64,000 nucleotides of DNA from Bullera alba (Eukaryota > Basidiomycota > Tremellomycetes > Tremellales > Bulleraceae): contig BCIX01000001.1 in assembly GCA_001600095.1 (NCBI GenBank), positions 3,187,198-3,251,197 of the forward strand, in the 5' to 3' direction. The notes below the pieces were generated by a model. The model was not told where the DNA came from. It was given only the letters and a program-made list of their open reading frames with translations, and did no database searches. Made by a program: the position numbers and the translations under genes. Below are positions 11,629 to 23,980 of this stretch, one piece after another. The first letter of the stretch is position 1. Every line of letters starts with the position of its first letter.

Positions 11629-13416
11629 TCATATATCGTCAAAGCTCAAGTATCGCTCTTCCACTTCGACATCCTCCGCTCCGGAACCTTTATCGAGGAC
11701 GCCTTGCGAGTGTTGCTGGATCTGCAGATCTCCGTCGGGAGCGGTATACTGACTACCTGAGCGCTGGAGGTCGACGGAGAACTGGTGTTGACTTCGGAAA
11801 CCAGTTTTGGTGTGTCCGGGTATCTTAACCAAGTCGCTTTCCCGAAAGTATCCTTGTTCCGAGGCCTCGCTGCCTCTTCGAGTCTTATCGGGTCTACCGC
11901 CCGAAGCCCAGGATTTGAAGCCATACCACCTCCCTCCATCCTTGCCATCCTCATCAACCAGGGGGAGAGGTATCGTGCTCTCGGTCGGACTAGGTGTTCG
12001 ATTCGAACTGGCGTCGATGTCGGAGTAGCTCAACATGCTTTGTGAATCGGATATCATACTACCAGGAGAACTGGATATGGCTGGATGTTCCACCTGTACA
12101 CCGGCTCCGACAAGCGACACTTGAGATTGGGAAGTGGGAAGTCCCGTTGGCATACTGAGTGGATTTGGACGTCGCAGTCTCGAGGTCGTGGGCCGGAGAG
12201 GGGGTCGCGGAGGCGGTAGTAATGGATTGACATGGGGCCTATTGGGTCGCAAGTCGGATGGACCGGATAACGAGATCAGACTCGGTGACTGCAGGGCTGC
12301 GTTGGGTGTGGAGATAGAGTGCCGATGCCGGAGGAGATGAGGGGGTAGATGAGATAGTGGTCGTGCTGGACCTGTCCGTGAAACGTCGGCACTATTGACC
12401 ACTGCTTTTGGGGTTATCTCGGGCTGAGAGCTGGTATCAAGGGCATGCAAGGACTGCAGTCGTTCTCGTAGTCGATTGGAAGGACCAGCATGGGATGTTG
12501 ATGTGCTTTGAGGGGTCTCATCATCCCTTTCACGACCTCTGTTCTCCGGGTGATCAGGGAAAGACCATGTCGCCAGGACCGCCACATCCGATACACTTGA
12601 GGTCGAGCTGATTGAGCATCGCCTTGAGAGTCCTCTCGGATCCGTCCGGGCGTCTTGCACCGACCAGCTTCGAGGAGAGCTCGCAGGACGGACTAGTCGC
12701 GGAGGCAGCATTGCTTGTGGGGGCGGTACTGATGATGGTGTCCTCTGATGTCCTGCTCGAGCACTATTCCGTCTTGGCAGGGCGGATCCGGTACTCTGCG
12801 GTACTTTCGAGAGAGTCTCGTTCAATGATGCGGTTGAAGATGACCGAGGATCGATCATGCTGGATTTTGAGAGCCGCCTGTGGCGAGGCCGCGATAGGGG
12901 AGATGGGGGGACTGAATCGATTCGAGAGTCATTTTCGCCTGTCGAACCATTGAGCTCGACAAGAGTTGGCAGCGAGACTGCAGAGACTGATGCCAGTGGG
13001 TTGCGAGAGAACTCCTGAAGACGACCGAGGGGAGCGGGTCCGGGTCGACGAGGAGCACCGGAAACGACGGAATGAGACCGCTTGTGCTTCGGCCTATCTT
13101 CAGCGAAGGGTCTCTCGGGGGTGGTCTCGCTCGCAGAGTTTCGCCGGCTCGGGCCTGCTTGAACACCGTATGTCCGCTCGCCCATTATGCTCCTGCGCCC
13201 GGAAGAGCTCATAGCGGAAGGGCTCTCGACGAGCTGAGCGGATCCTCCCGCTCGACCGGCATCTTTGCGAGTTGGCGTGACGACGGCTGATGTGGATTCT
13301 GATCGGGGCAGCTTGCGCTGAGAAGGTGACGAAGTTGGGTATACCAAGGGTGGAGAGGAGTTGAGCAATGAGCGCACGCTGGCGACGCTAGGCATAGTGA
13401 AACCTGCCAAACCCAT
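11629..13416 (-). CDS. Disordered Ser/Pro/Arg-rich protein, function unknown
   Basis: An uninterrupted 595-codon frame starting MGLAGFTMPSVASVRSLLNS. Its composition (Ser, Pro, Arg, Thr) and lack of hydrophobic core predict intrinsic disorder throughout. There are many SP/TP and RxxS sites, suggesting a phosphorylated regulatory or scaffold protein. A short acidic tail (EDVEVEERYLSFDDI) is the only distinct feature. A long intronless reading frame is unusual among its neighbours but fits low-complexity proteins. No domain was recognised. An upstream exon cannot be excluded. Confidence 0.6.
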   Translation of the reverse strand: MGLAGFTMPSVASVRSLLNSSPPLVYPTSSPSQRKLPRSESTSAVVTPTRKDAGRAGGSAQLVESPSAMSSSGRRSIMGERTYGVQAGPSRRNSASETTPERPFAEDRPKHKRSHSVVSGAPRRPGPAPLGRLQEFSRNPLASVSAVSLPTLVELNGSTGENDSRIDSVPPSPLSRPRHRRLSKSSMIDPRSSSTASLNETLSKVPQSTGSALPRRNSARAGHQRTPSSVPPPQAMLPPRLVRPASSPRSWSVQDARTDPRGLSRRCSISSTSSVSDVAVLATWSFPDHPENRGRERDDETPQSTSTSHAGPSNRLRERLQSLHALDTSSQPEITPKAVVNSADVSRTGPARPLSHLPPHLLRHRHSISTPNAALQSPSLISLSGPSDLRPNRPHVNPLLPPPRPPLRPTTSRLRRPNPLSMPTGLPTSQSQVSLVGAGVQVEHPAISSSPGSMISDSQSMLSYSDIDASSNRTPSPTESTIPLPLVDEDGKDGGRWYGFKSWASGGRPDKTRRGSEASEQGYFRESDLVKIPGHTKTGFRSQHQFSVDLQRSGSQYTAPDGDLQIQQHSQGVLDKGSGAEDVEVEERYLSFDDI

Positions 13417-14662
13417 GATGACTGCTGATTGTGATCTGGTTCTTGGTGGTCTGATCCTTCAAGCACAGTCGTGGTCTTGGGTGATTAGGATGCTATAGAG
13501 TCGATCCGTCAGCTCTCCTCCTCACCCGGGTATAGCGACCATGACATCGAACCGTCGAGAAAGGATAGCGCTCTCTCACATCTACTACCCCAAGACATGC
13601 TGGGGCCCAAAGTTGAAAGGATGATCGATCTAGTCTGTCTCGTCTCCTCGACCGATATTGCGGGAATGTTCTCCAATGTTGTAGTGTCAATGTCGTGTGA
13701 TGTATGCAGCGGTGTTCTATACAAGTGGCGTGTTCAAGTTGTGTGTACTGGATGTTGTCACGTCGTGCTGATCGTTCTCGGTCGTCTTGATGGACTGGTC
13801 CCGGCTTTGTTGTTGATAGCAACGTCGGGAAGTCGCGATCTAATGTCCAAGAGCACCTACGACGATCATGCATCAAAGCCGATGACGATGTCCTCTCTCT
13901 CTCATCATCCCCTTGACGCCTCTGCCGGGAAGCGAGAGCAGAGCAGAAGAGAGCAGAAGCCAAGCTCATGAAGCCGCCGCTTCCAAAGTTTCAGGCTGGA
14001 TGCCAACTGATGAGACATGTTCTGAGCCCAGCAAAGGTAAAAACGTCTCGGTGTAAAGTCAATCAGCCTTCGTCTCATGTACGCCGCTACGCGTACTCGT
14101 AAGACGCCGAGCAAAGGTGGTGGTAGTCGTAGTCGTATGTAGTCGTCGACACTCTGTACCTCGAGGTCAGCTGTTACAAGAGAAGCGAGTCGTAAGCAAT
14201 AGAGTGCAACAGGATATTGACATGCCTCGGACAGTGGCCGCGAGTTTAGGTGGCCATTGCAGGGCTTTGTTTGGTTCCAGATTCCAATACTGCCAAACGA
14301 TCGAAGTTTATAAGAGTCTATAGCTTACTGTCAACAGCTGTCACCCTGTGTCACCTGACCTCTGCACCGCCTCTCCAGAGATGCCGGAGCTGTAGAGGAG
14401 TGTAGAGGAGGTACATAGGATGGTTCAGAACTCTGTTGATGCCGCAATTAGAGGATCGACAGGTACAACCCGTCGGAGATCGTTCTCCCACCTGCTCGGG
14501 CTGGTCACAAACCTTCACAAACGCATGAATCTTGGTGGTATATCTCCGCCTCTTTCCGCCACGAGAGAGCCACTGCCAGCCTGCATCAAGCCTATTCGGA
14601 TGAGTAGCTAGCTAATCAGAGTAGAGCGAAGCTTTAAAGGCTTTCAAGACCGCTATGGTACT
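13417..14662. other. Long intergenic region
   Basis: 1.2 kb with only short open frames of non-protein-like composition. It probably includes the promoter of the 13416 gene (minus strand) and the 3' UTR of the gene ending at 14663. No tRNA or repeat was recognised. Confidence 0.4.
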
Positions 14663-15322
14663 TTACAATCGTCCCTTGCCCGCTTGTACCTCCTTCAGGA
14701 TCATATCCCCGTCTTCGAGGATACAAGGCCCACCAAATATGACTCTGTCCTCTATCGAGCGTGACTTGACGTAGCCCACGATAGCCACGCTCTCTGCTCC
14801 AGGCTGGAACCAGATTGCCTTCGGCTCGTTGCCGGATGGTGGCTGAGGATACAATTGCTGAAGGAGGGGTAGACCGATTTTCGAATTGATAATCACAGAG
14901 ATTGACGTGTTGGGCAAGGAGGGCAGAGACGTCTGTGCATGATGGATTGTCGGTCTATACTCTGAAGGCCTTGATCAAGTTATGCTATGTGCTCACTATA
15001 TCTGCTACCAATCTCACGCCCTCAGCCTCATCACCGTCCTGAGCGTCCGGTTTCACAGGCGTGACCTCCATGGACCTTGCAGCGTACCTGACGGTCCGTG
15101 ACACCGTGTGAGCCACTGACTGTTTTTTCAAGAGAGGCTCTTCCTCACCATCTCAGCACCTATTAGGATATCAGCGATACTTCATGATAAGCTTGGCCAG
15201 TAACTAACCTTGTTATCCCACTTGGAGCGATCGGTAAGCGTCCTCCCCAGCACGGCGTACTTCTCGGCCTGCAGGAAGGTCTTCATAGCCGGAGTGATAG
15301 ACGCTCGAGTTATCGTTGGCAT
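14663..15322 (-). CDS. CoA-binding domain (YccU-like) protein
   Basis: Four exons (15209-15322, 15149-15159, 14997-15087, 14663-14932) give 161 aa. It opens MPTITRASITPAMKTFLQAE, followed by KYAVLGRTLTDRSKWDNKVLRWY, the first strand and nucleotide-binding turn of the fold. MEVTPVKPD and the motif IWFQPGAES match the conserved VNP and WxQxGxx signatures of YccU-type proteins; FGGPCILEDGDMIL is the conserved end. These are single-domain Rossmann proteins related to the CoA-binding part of succinyl-CoA synthetase, with no settled reaction. Exon two is only 11 nt. Spacing to RRP12 on the same strand is about 240 bp. Confidence 0.88.
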
Positions 15323-15564
15323 TGTAACAGCTAGTGAGGGCGAAGGCTAGAAGAGTCCGCGAGGGATGTCGATAGGGTGATTTGATGTGCAATGGTGCAT
15401 TCTTGATGCATTCGGTTCGCTCAACTGGTTGTCCTCGGCAAAGGTCTTCATTTACCGGTGCAACTACACGTGTACACGGTTGACTCAATACACAGGTGAT
15501 ACATGACACATAGGAAATGAACATGATGACGTGAACGCAAATAAGCCAATGCAGCAGACCCTCA

Positions 15565-18500
15565 TCAAGCTCTCGAACCCCTCTTCTTGTTGGTAAGGTT
15601 GACTCTTCCACTCTGGTTGGACTTTTTGGCCGCTTGACCAATAGGTACGTAAGAGTAGGGATCTTGGGCTCCGGATCGCTTGACATCTCCTCCGCCACGC
15701 TGTGGATGGTCAGTCAGTCGCACATGAGACGATGAGAGCTGAGGTACCTACCTTGGACTTGAACTCTGAACCAAGTTTTTCCAAAGCCCGCTTCTTCTTC
15801 TTCTTGTCCGAGTCACCCTTCTTCTCGCCCATGACCTCGTCCAGATCCATCATGTCCTCATCGGCTCTGTTCCTCTTGGTGTTCTTGTTGAACTTGAGAT
15901 TGCCCTTGGCATCTCTGAACGAACCATCGGTACCTCTCTGCGCCGTCATGAAAGCAGTACCCTCGACATTCCTGCTTGCAGGCACATCACCCTCGTCATC
16001 CGAGTTCTCGTTGGGGATGATGATTTTGCCTGTCTTGTCGGTCTTGAAGTGGGAAGCATCCTGACCGGGCTTTCGTTTCGGCTTGTTATTTGACGGATCG
16101 GAGCCTATAAACGGAAATAAACGGATCAGTACACCGAGATTTATAATACGATCCCAATGGTACTCACGACTGATTCCACCGGCGATCGACCGGGACAGCA
16201 GGTCCATGGGCTGATCACCCTCATTGCGGATGTACTGTCCTTGAACGGGCTTCTCCTTGCCTTTCTTCGCAAGCGGCTTGATCGGACGACCGTTCTTGCC
16301 CCGAACCACCTCCTCGTCATCAGACGACTCGTCTTCCGTGTCCGAGTTGTACAGGATGTCTTCAAAGGCATTGCCCGCCGAAGACTTCTGGGTCGGTTCG
16401 CCGTCATCGGCCTCGCCTTTACTAGCCTTCTTCTTCTTGGCCCTGTCTTTCCTCTTCTTGATTCCATCGAGGACCTTTCTCTCGCCACCTTCAGGAGCGT
16501 GCTTGTACACCTCGTCGAAACCAAATCTTCGGATCATTCGCTCGAAGATGTGGATAGTCTTTTGCTTGAAGTGGTTCTTGTGGTCGTGCACCCAGCCGAG
16601 TAGCGATGGCACCAGACTGTTGAGATGAGGCGCAACGATATGCACGGGCAGAGTGATGATGAGCAGCTTGATGAATCCAAGCGCCGACTTGACGATCTCT
16701 CGGTTCTTCGATGCCAGGAATACTGCCGTCGTGGCCACGAGCTCGGACAGAGTGCCCTCGGATATGTCATCTGCACAGGGTCAGCACGGAGGCGGGCTGC
16801 CAGCTTATCCTGGACTCACCCTTGAATTCGAAGACCAGCCTGGTCAAAGCACTAATACTCGCACTGATCATGTGTGGCGTGGTACCCGTCAATCCAGCAC
16901 CGACCATGGTGATAAACTCCTCCACATTGGCTTCCACATCGCCTTGCACCACTATCAGCCCAGCCTCTCATGCTCCAGCTTGGTACTCACCTGCAGCTTG
17001 CATCTCCTCCTCGTCGTCACTTCCGGCATCTTGTTGCTCTTGCTTGACGACACCACCTTGGGACATCTTCTTCGCCATGACGACCAAAAGCTCGAAACCA
17101 GCATCTCGGGCCCTCTCGTTAACCTCCTTGGTTCCGAGGACCGCTTCGGACAGCAGCTCAGGCACAAGATGCAGACTGTCTTTCGGCAGGGCCTGCACCA
17201 AGGACGTGAGCAGTTGCAGTCGATCCTGGAACAAATGTCAATATTGCCCTGATGAATTCCTACTGCCCGACTCACTCTCTGCGCTCCGGGTCCAACACCT
17301 CCTCCGGCCTCGCCAAGCTTCACAACAAACTCGTCCAGCTTGACACCGAGATTTCCAACATTGCCGGAGTCGATCAAACGTTTGAGAAGTCGGTAACTCT
17401 TCTTCTGGACGGTCGCATCCGGGTGCTCGAGCATAGTGCCAGTGGCAGTAGCGGCAAACAGAGCCGAGGATTGTGCTTGTGGGAGATGAGGGACAAAGAT
17501 GATGAGAAGATCAAGCATAGTATGGGAGATAGGCGAGGCGTTCTCGGCCACGGGCGCGGGGTTGGAGAGATTTGTCGACAGGTGGGTCGTGACTGTGGTA
17601 TAGGTGGCAATGACATCCTACGCCCGCAGAGTCAGATATGTAACCCAATGATAATGGCAGCCTGCACTCACTGCCTCGGTCATGATTCCAACCCAATTTC
17701 CAATGACATCTCCGACGGGGCCTCGGTGATCTCTGGGCAATTTGCTGAACACGTTGAGCAGAACTGACACCATGTCCTTGGCCAGGGTCTTCAGGTAGTT
17801 CAAGTTGCTGGCAGCCGCTTGTTGATCCAGGCCGAATTGCTTCAGGAGCTCCTCATGAGGCGTGGCGGATGTCGCCAAACGTTGCGTTGAAGTGACCAGC
17901 AAAGAAATGGCTCGGAGCAGAGAGGTCATGAGCAAAGGCTGAGTGTACAGCAAGTTTGTCAGGAGCGTCAAGAAAGGTGTAGTCAGGCCCTATAATCTGT
18001 CAGCGCGAGTGTTCAATACTTATTCAACCCAGGTACTCACCTTCTGAAGATCCCTTGACATCTCACAGAAACCGGGGAAGCAGTCCCAGATCTGCCCGAC
18101 GACCACCTCCCAGACCTTCGTCTCAGCATCCCGGCCAGCTTCTTCCGCAGCGACCTTCCGTCCGAATATCCTCTCAGACAAAGGTCTGAAGTAGTCGGCA
18201 AAGTACGCAAGGGAGTCGTTGGTCACACGAGATCGGATCAAGGGCAATAGATGAGCTCGACCAGGCTGTGGCGTGTTTCCGGCACTAGATTGTGTCAGAC
18301 TCGTGTCCATCCAGTTAAGTAGTGTACTCACGCGTCCGGCTCGATGTTGAGCGGCAGCGCTCGCAGGACGGCCTCTACACCCATCACCTCAATCGCCATT
18401 CCCAGAACTTCATCGACCTTTCCCTTCTCCTCAAAGTCCTTGTCTGTCCTCAAATCCCCGATATCCCGGATCAGATCCATCAAGAGCTCCTCGGCAGCGG

Positions 18501-19994
18501 TCCTGCCTTGGCCAGTGGGATCGACTGCGGCCTCGTCGTCAAGTACGCGCAGTCGCAGCTTCGATACCAAGGATGTAAGGATTGGTAGCAACTGGCCCAT
18601 AAGCAGTGCCTGAGATTCGAACGCTGAAGTAAGGGTAGCGATGATCCGCGTTAAGAACGGCGTCTTCTGCTTCCTTCGGGCTCCTGGCGCCAACGATCCT
18701 TGTCGGGCGTATTCTACACTCGAGAGGATCATCTCTTCGGTGACGCAGTACCGAATCAGACCCTGAGATCCTATAGCCTCGGAGGCAGCGGTAAGGACAT
18801 TTGGTGTGGCTGCGGGCGAAAGGAGGATGTTGTTGAAAATGAGGTTGAAGGCCTTCGGAAGGAAAGCGGGTAGCGACATTGGATCCTGTATCGACATCTT
18901 GATCAATGACGACGTGAGAGCGGATAGGTATGTGGGAATGTCCGTTGCACTGGCTTTGACTTCTGGTGGCGAGCTGATGAGAGAGTCGATAATGGTGGGT
19001 AGATTCGTCAAGACAGCTGGTTTGGCTGAACCGTCATTGGGCGGCGGTGTAAGCAAGTGCGCTAGGAGAGAGTAGATTTGTGGTGTGAGGTGGGGCAAGG
19101 GTGGGAGAGACAGGAGGAGAGAGCAGAGAGCGGACAGTTGCTATCGAGAGTTTAGCGATTGTTTGTTTCAGCCGACCATAGTAGCCTCACCTCTTCTCCC
19201 CAGACAGTGACCCATCCTCGTAGTCCCTGGACGACCCAGATCCCTCTTTTGCCTTCTGTATCCTCTCCATCGGCAAATCGCGCCTTCTTGCCTTTACTCG
19301 AACCACCGCCAGCTCGCACCTCCTCTTCCAGCACCGTCGCAACCCAGTCCCTCGCTCGGGGCAAGTATGGGTGTGCTCCTGGAGTCAACCTAGGAGGCAC
19401 AGGTGTGCACAAGACCTTTCTAACGCCCTCTTGCGCGAGGTGACGGACTTTCGGCCTAGGGTCGAGGTTGAGCTCGAGCAGATAGTTCCAGGCTTTCTTC
19501 AGTTGTGGAGACGAAGTGAGCAGTGCCGCCGGAGCGATCAGAAGAACGGATGTCGTGATCTGTATCAAAGATCGCAGTGCAGGGGGATGCTCCAGAGCCG
19601 TGTCGTATAGGGGCAATAGGCATTCTAGGAGGACAGCCTGTTTGCTGAGGACTACCTGGGCTGGCGTCTCTGGCACGATGATGGCGAGGAGGTATAGAGT
19701 GGCGGGTATCAAGGCTCCATGTCCCATATTCTCTGTCTCCGCCATCGCCTCATCGTCTCCGTTACCGACCTCATCGGCACACGCCTTCTCCAGGCACTGC
19801 AGAAGGGCGATGAAGTAAGCAGTAGGTGGTGGGAAGGATGACGAAGAGGGTAGTGTGGACTGCAAAGACGATTCGACGGCGAGGAGTAACTGAGCTGGTT
19901 TTGACTGATGTGGAAGGGTGGAAGCTGATAATCGCCTGACGTTCGATAGGGCGCTCGAGAGAGACTCGAGTGTGACCTCTGCTTCTGCCGACAT
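15565..19994 (-). CDS. RRP12: Rrp12-like ribosome biogenesis/export factor
   Basis: Ten exons (19191-19994, 18332-19140, 18041-18284, 17672-17989, 17276-17617, 16991-17225, 16820-16951, 16168-16770, 15752-16104, 15565-15699) keep frame and give 1324 aa, close to the family's length. Rrp12 is a HEAT-repeat protein that helps process and export 40S and 60S pre-ribosomes. Support comes from the helical repeat body, the strongly conserved block GFIKLLIITLPVHIVAPHL and LLGWVHDHKNHFKQKTIHIF, and the later Lys-rich region with KKRKDRAKKKK. The tail (GGGDVKRSGAQDPYSYVPIG) matches the family's usual C-terminus. The start is the ATG at 19994, the first ATG of the exon. It is divergent from the kinesin gene. 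Confidence 0.92.
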
Positions 19995-20340
19995 GGTGGG
20001 AGAGTGATTGTGAGTGATGCCGAGTGACACAGCTGTTGATCAAGACGACCACCACAGGCTGCAGTTGATGAAAATGCGAACTGGCAAAATCTCCAAAATC
20101 TCGCCAGTGGAGGTCTGGTTACGTAAATTCAATTCTACGCGCGTGATTTTACTTTCTCAGACTGTCTCAACTGTCACCGAATTTTGATCCCGCTTACAGA
20201 CATTGCGACGGCATGCTCTCTTGTTTATCAAACATGACTCCGCTCGCTCAACCCTACAGAACTTATCTCACAGCACTCCTCCGAGGCATCGAAGCTACGG
20301 TCAGCTCCTGGAACTAGTTAATCATCGGATCAACTGCACC
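19995..20340. promoter_or_regulatory. Divergent promoter region, RRP12 and kinesin
   Basis: 346 bp between divergent start codons. No TATA box was found. An in-frame open stretch continues upstream of 20341 but contains no better ATG. Confidence 0.35.
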
Positions 20341-23300
20341 ATGCAGAACCACGGCGGAGTCAGCGGTCGACAGACACCAGGAGCCTCAAGAATCGCAGCG
20401 AGACCCCGAGTCGCAGCGACTCCTGCCCCAAAGGTACCTTCGTCAATGGTCCGATCCCCACCGCTCACCGACTCCCTCAACTTCAATGCTGGACCCGAAA
20501 AGGCTTACCCCTCATCATCTCTGGTGCCCAAAGATGGCTCCGCCAAGATCCGCATCAAGAGTGCAACAACACCCGAAGCCAAATCTAGGATCATGCCAAA
20601 GATGTTGGGCAGAACTCCTGGTCCAGGATCGGTGTTCACACCTGCAAAGACTCCTCTGTCTTCATTGATAAGAGGCAACAGCAGGTCCATGACGCCGAGC
20701 GACAGCGATGGTAGTCTGGCCGATTCGTGGATTCCACCAGTCCCCGCCATCCGACCAGACTTCATGGCAGACCATGTTGAAGAGAAGCTGGTGGGCTCGG
20801 AAGCTGTTCTCGTCACCGTCAGGTGGGTCTATCTCTTACTTTCCGCCTGAGTATAATTACTGATCGCTGTGTCCAGAGTCCGGCCGCCAAATCAAGCCGA
20901 GCTGTCCAGAGACTCTACATCTGTATGGGACACACCTGTCTACGATGACCACATCATCAAGCTCGCCAAAGGTAGAGAGGGTCAGAGGGAAGACAAGGAG
21001 TGGATCTTTGGTGAGGAACAGATCTTGAAATTTATGATTGGGCATATGCTCATTTCACTTTGGCAGATCGCATCCTTCCGCCTGAGAGCAATAACATGAG
21101 AGCATATAGTACATCTGCGAGAACGCATGTGAAATGTGAGTCTTCGTTTCTGAGGCTCAAGCGGACCCCACTGACCGCCACCTCTAGCTGCTATGGAGGG
21201 ATACAACGCGGTGATATTCGCCTATGGTCAAACAGCCTCGGGAAAGACGTTCACGTTAACAGGATCACCGTCAGACCCTGGAATCATACCTTTATCAGTA
21301 TCCGACCTGTTCGCCCAGATTCGATCGACCCCTGATCGGGAGTTCCTCCTGCGTGCATCATACCTGGAGCTGTACAACGAAGCTATTTTGGATCTCCTGT
21401 CGCCCGAGATCGGCAAGGAATTGAGTTTGAGTGAAGGAAAGAAGAAGGGCGAGGTCGTGATCAACGGCCTGACGGAGTGTGCGGTACGGACCGAGGAGGA
21501 GGTCCAAAGGTTGCTGAAAATGGGAGAGGACAGGAGGAAAGTTGGCGGTACAGACTGGAATCAGAGGAGTTCTCGAAGTCATTGTGTCTTCCGAATCGTG
21601 AGCAGACCGCATCGAGTACAGAAGAGAATGCTGAAATCGTTTTGGCCAGGTGATTGAGTCCCGTGCTTCATCTAAGACACAGTCATCGGAGGACCTAGGA
21701 AGGACGCCAAGTGGACGACTGAAGTCTGCTGGAGAGAAGATGACCAGAATCAGCACGCTGTCCATCATCGGTCAGTATCTACGCTGCCGGCTCTATACTT
21801 GTGCTGACGGGATCACAGATCTCGCTGGATCTGAGAAGCACACGAGCTCGAAGGAACGAAACGCAGAAGGCAAACACATCAATCAATCGTAAGCCGGGTC
21901 TTTTGGATTGAGGCTGGGCCGAATCTGATGCTCTTGAACTAGGTTACTCACACTCAAGCTCGTCATCTCCAAGCTTGCAGACATGGCCACAAAGCGCAAT
22001 GTGACTCATGTCCCATATCGAGATTCCAAACTGTGCGTGATCTCCGAGCCCCTTTGAGCTTTATTGACAAACTCGGATGCAGCACCCGACTCCTCCAACC
22101 GTCACTATCAGGTGACGCACTGATCTCAGTTATATGTACAGTCTCACCTTCGGCCATCAATATCGCCGAATCGCTTTCTACACTATCATTCGCACAGGGG
22201 CTGAAGCGGGTCACTCTGCGTGCTCAGAAGAAGGAAATGGTGGATCCTCAAGCTTTGATACAGCAGTATCAGAACGAGATTGCCGAGCTACGTGCTCTGT
22301 TACGGGAGAAGGAGTTCGAGACACAAGACTCGATCTCCACCCGGCCAGATGTGAGTTCTGGTGTCATGACAGGGTTGTAGAAATGTGCTGAAATGCCTAT
22401 CAGAAATCCAAGAACGCTGCCATGGAGAAACGACTGAACGAGCTAAAGAGTCTAATTTTGACATCGGGAAACATCCAGTCGGACTCGTCAACGCACGGAG
22501 AGGTAAGTAGGGGCGATGCTATGATATGCCGTGTACTGACCATGTAATCAGACGAGACCACTTAGTCCCACTAAGCTAAAGTACCCGAAGCTCGACTTTG
22601 ATCGGTCCACGACCAAGGTGAGCAAGGCAACCAGAGATCCGAAGCCGTTCTGACAACAGAGTTGCAGCTTCAAGAGGACCTACACACCGCCGAGCTGCGT
22701 GTTGCTGAGCAAGAAGACGAGATTAGGCGCCTCAAGCTAGATCTCGATGCCAGAACGACAGAGCCAGACTCGAGGATACAGGAGCTTCAGCAGGAGGTAT
22801 CCGAGTTGAGAATGATAGCTTGTAAGTGGACGACGTGACACCCGCGAATGAACGCTCACCAATCTACAGCCGACTACGAGCGGCATCTACGAGACCCCAC
22901 ACCCAAAGTCCGGGAAGACGTCGAAAGGGAGTTTGCGGCCGAGATTGCGAAGTTGCAGTCCCAGGTAGAGAGCAAGCGTATCTGGGCTAATCGACTGGAT
23001 GAGAATGTGCGAGCCGTCACAAAGGAGAACAAAGATCTGCTCACGGTGAGTAGGCTATGAGCATCATTGCAAAACTTTGGCTGATGTGATGCCAGCGTTG
23101 CCGCGAGGCCGAGACCAAGGTACTCTCCATTATGGAATGGGTCAACCAGGTCCTCTCGGATGACCCTTCTTCGCCCAGCCGCGCAGACAACTCCCTGCCT
23201 ACCCTTGTCGTGTCCCAAGAGTACGGTACGATAGAACAGGAAGACGAAGTGGACGATTTCGCACCACCACCAACGATGGGCAACAAGAAGTCAACTATCA

Positions 23301-23485
23301 CTCTCACAGCTAGCAAGATGACTCGAGCGCAGCTTAGCCAAATGGACCTAGCGAGCTTCAACGATCGATTCGGCACGTTGACGCTCGGCGGAAGGGGAAA
23401 GAGTGCTATTAGCGGGTACAGGATGCTCAGGGAGGAGAGCGGATTTGATCTGGCGGAACAGGCTGGTGAGGATGAGGTGTTCTAA
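20341..23485 (+). CDS. Kinesin motor protein, kinesin-7 (CENP-E/Kip2)-like
   Basis: About a dozen exons. Residues 1-160 are a basic Ser/Pro-rich extension typical of Kip2-like kinesins. The motor domain then starts VTVRVRPPN. The P-loop is GQTASGKT, switch I is NQRSSRSH and switch II is DLAGSEK; LLTLKLVISKL and VPYRDSKLTRLLQPSL complete the core, so ATPase residues are all present. The neck after FAQGLKRV leads into coiled coils (LIQQYQNEIAELRALLREKE and later segments). The end, GRGKSAISGYRMLREESGF, is not coiled. Kip2/CENP-E motors move along microtubules and act in microtubule growth or chromosome alignment; assignment to kinesin-7 rests on general resemblance and the N-terminal extension. 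Start chosen at the first ATG that opens the extension. Confidence 0.85.
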
Positions 23486-23980
23486 TTTCAAGGTGCATGG
23501 GACAACGGTCTTTCCTTTTGGTTGTGTCAAGGACTATTCATATTTGTATCGTCACTGTCAATCTTTCACGCTTTCTCACGCTCTGTGTATGCTTCTGCTC
23601 CATCTGTGTCATGCAAATTGATGCTCACCTTAGGCCCGAAGCAGGAGACATAGAAGCCAGGGCGAGTAGGGCTGCAGGTTGGCTCTCAGGTCTCCGCGAT
23701 CTCAGCGCTCAGCGCTCAGCGCTCAGCACTGGCGCGTATATACAGTAGTGACGACGCGTGCGGCTGGCGGCTAACGCTTCTGACTAAAGCTTACGTATTC
23801 CGAAGACGCGGTGAGCAGATCATGCAGCCAGCAGTTTCAGCTTCCACCTGGCCGCCCGAACGTTAACTCGCTCAGTTTCATGTTCACTTTGATCATTCAC
23901 ACATCCATCCATCCAGAGATCTGTCCCTCTATTCATATGGCAGGTCGCTCCAGAGACATCAGTACGGTGACCAACGGGTC
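23486..23980. other. Intergenic region with a short tandem repeat
   Basis: 495 bp, no gene supported. It contains the CTCAGCG repeat listed below and a CATCCATCCATCC run near 23902. Confidence 0.4.
23701..23728. repeat. Tandem heptamer repeat
   Basis: Four nearly perfect copies of the 7-mer CTCAGCG, the last one ending in A. It lies between two genes in tandem and is probably a neutral microsatellite. Confidence 0.8.

Noticed and set aside
13493..13969. A 158-codon minus-strand frame upstream of the disordered protein
   Set aside because: Arg/Ser-rich with no domain, and no splice site joins it cleanly to the gene at 13416.
22111..22141. Possible intron in the kinesin motor (GTGACG to TGTACAG)
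   Set aside because: Reading through gives the conserved motor sequence SGDALISVICTVSPS, so no intron is used there.
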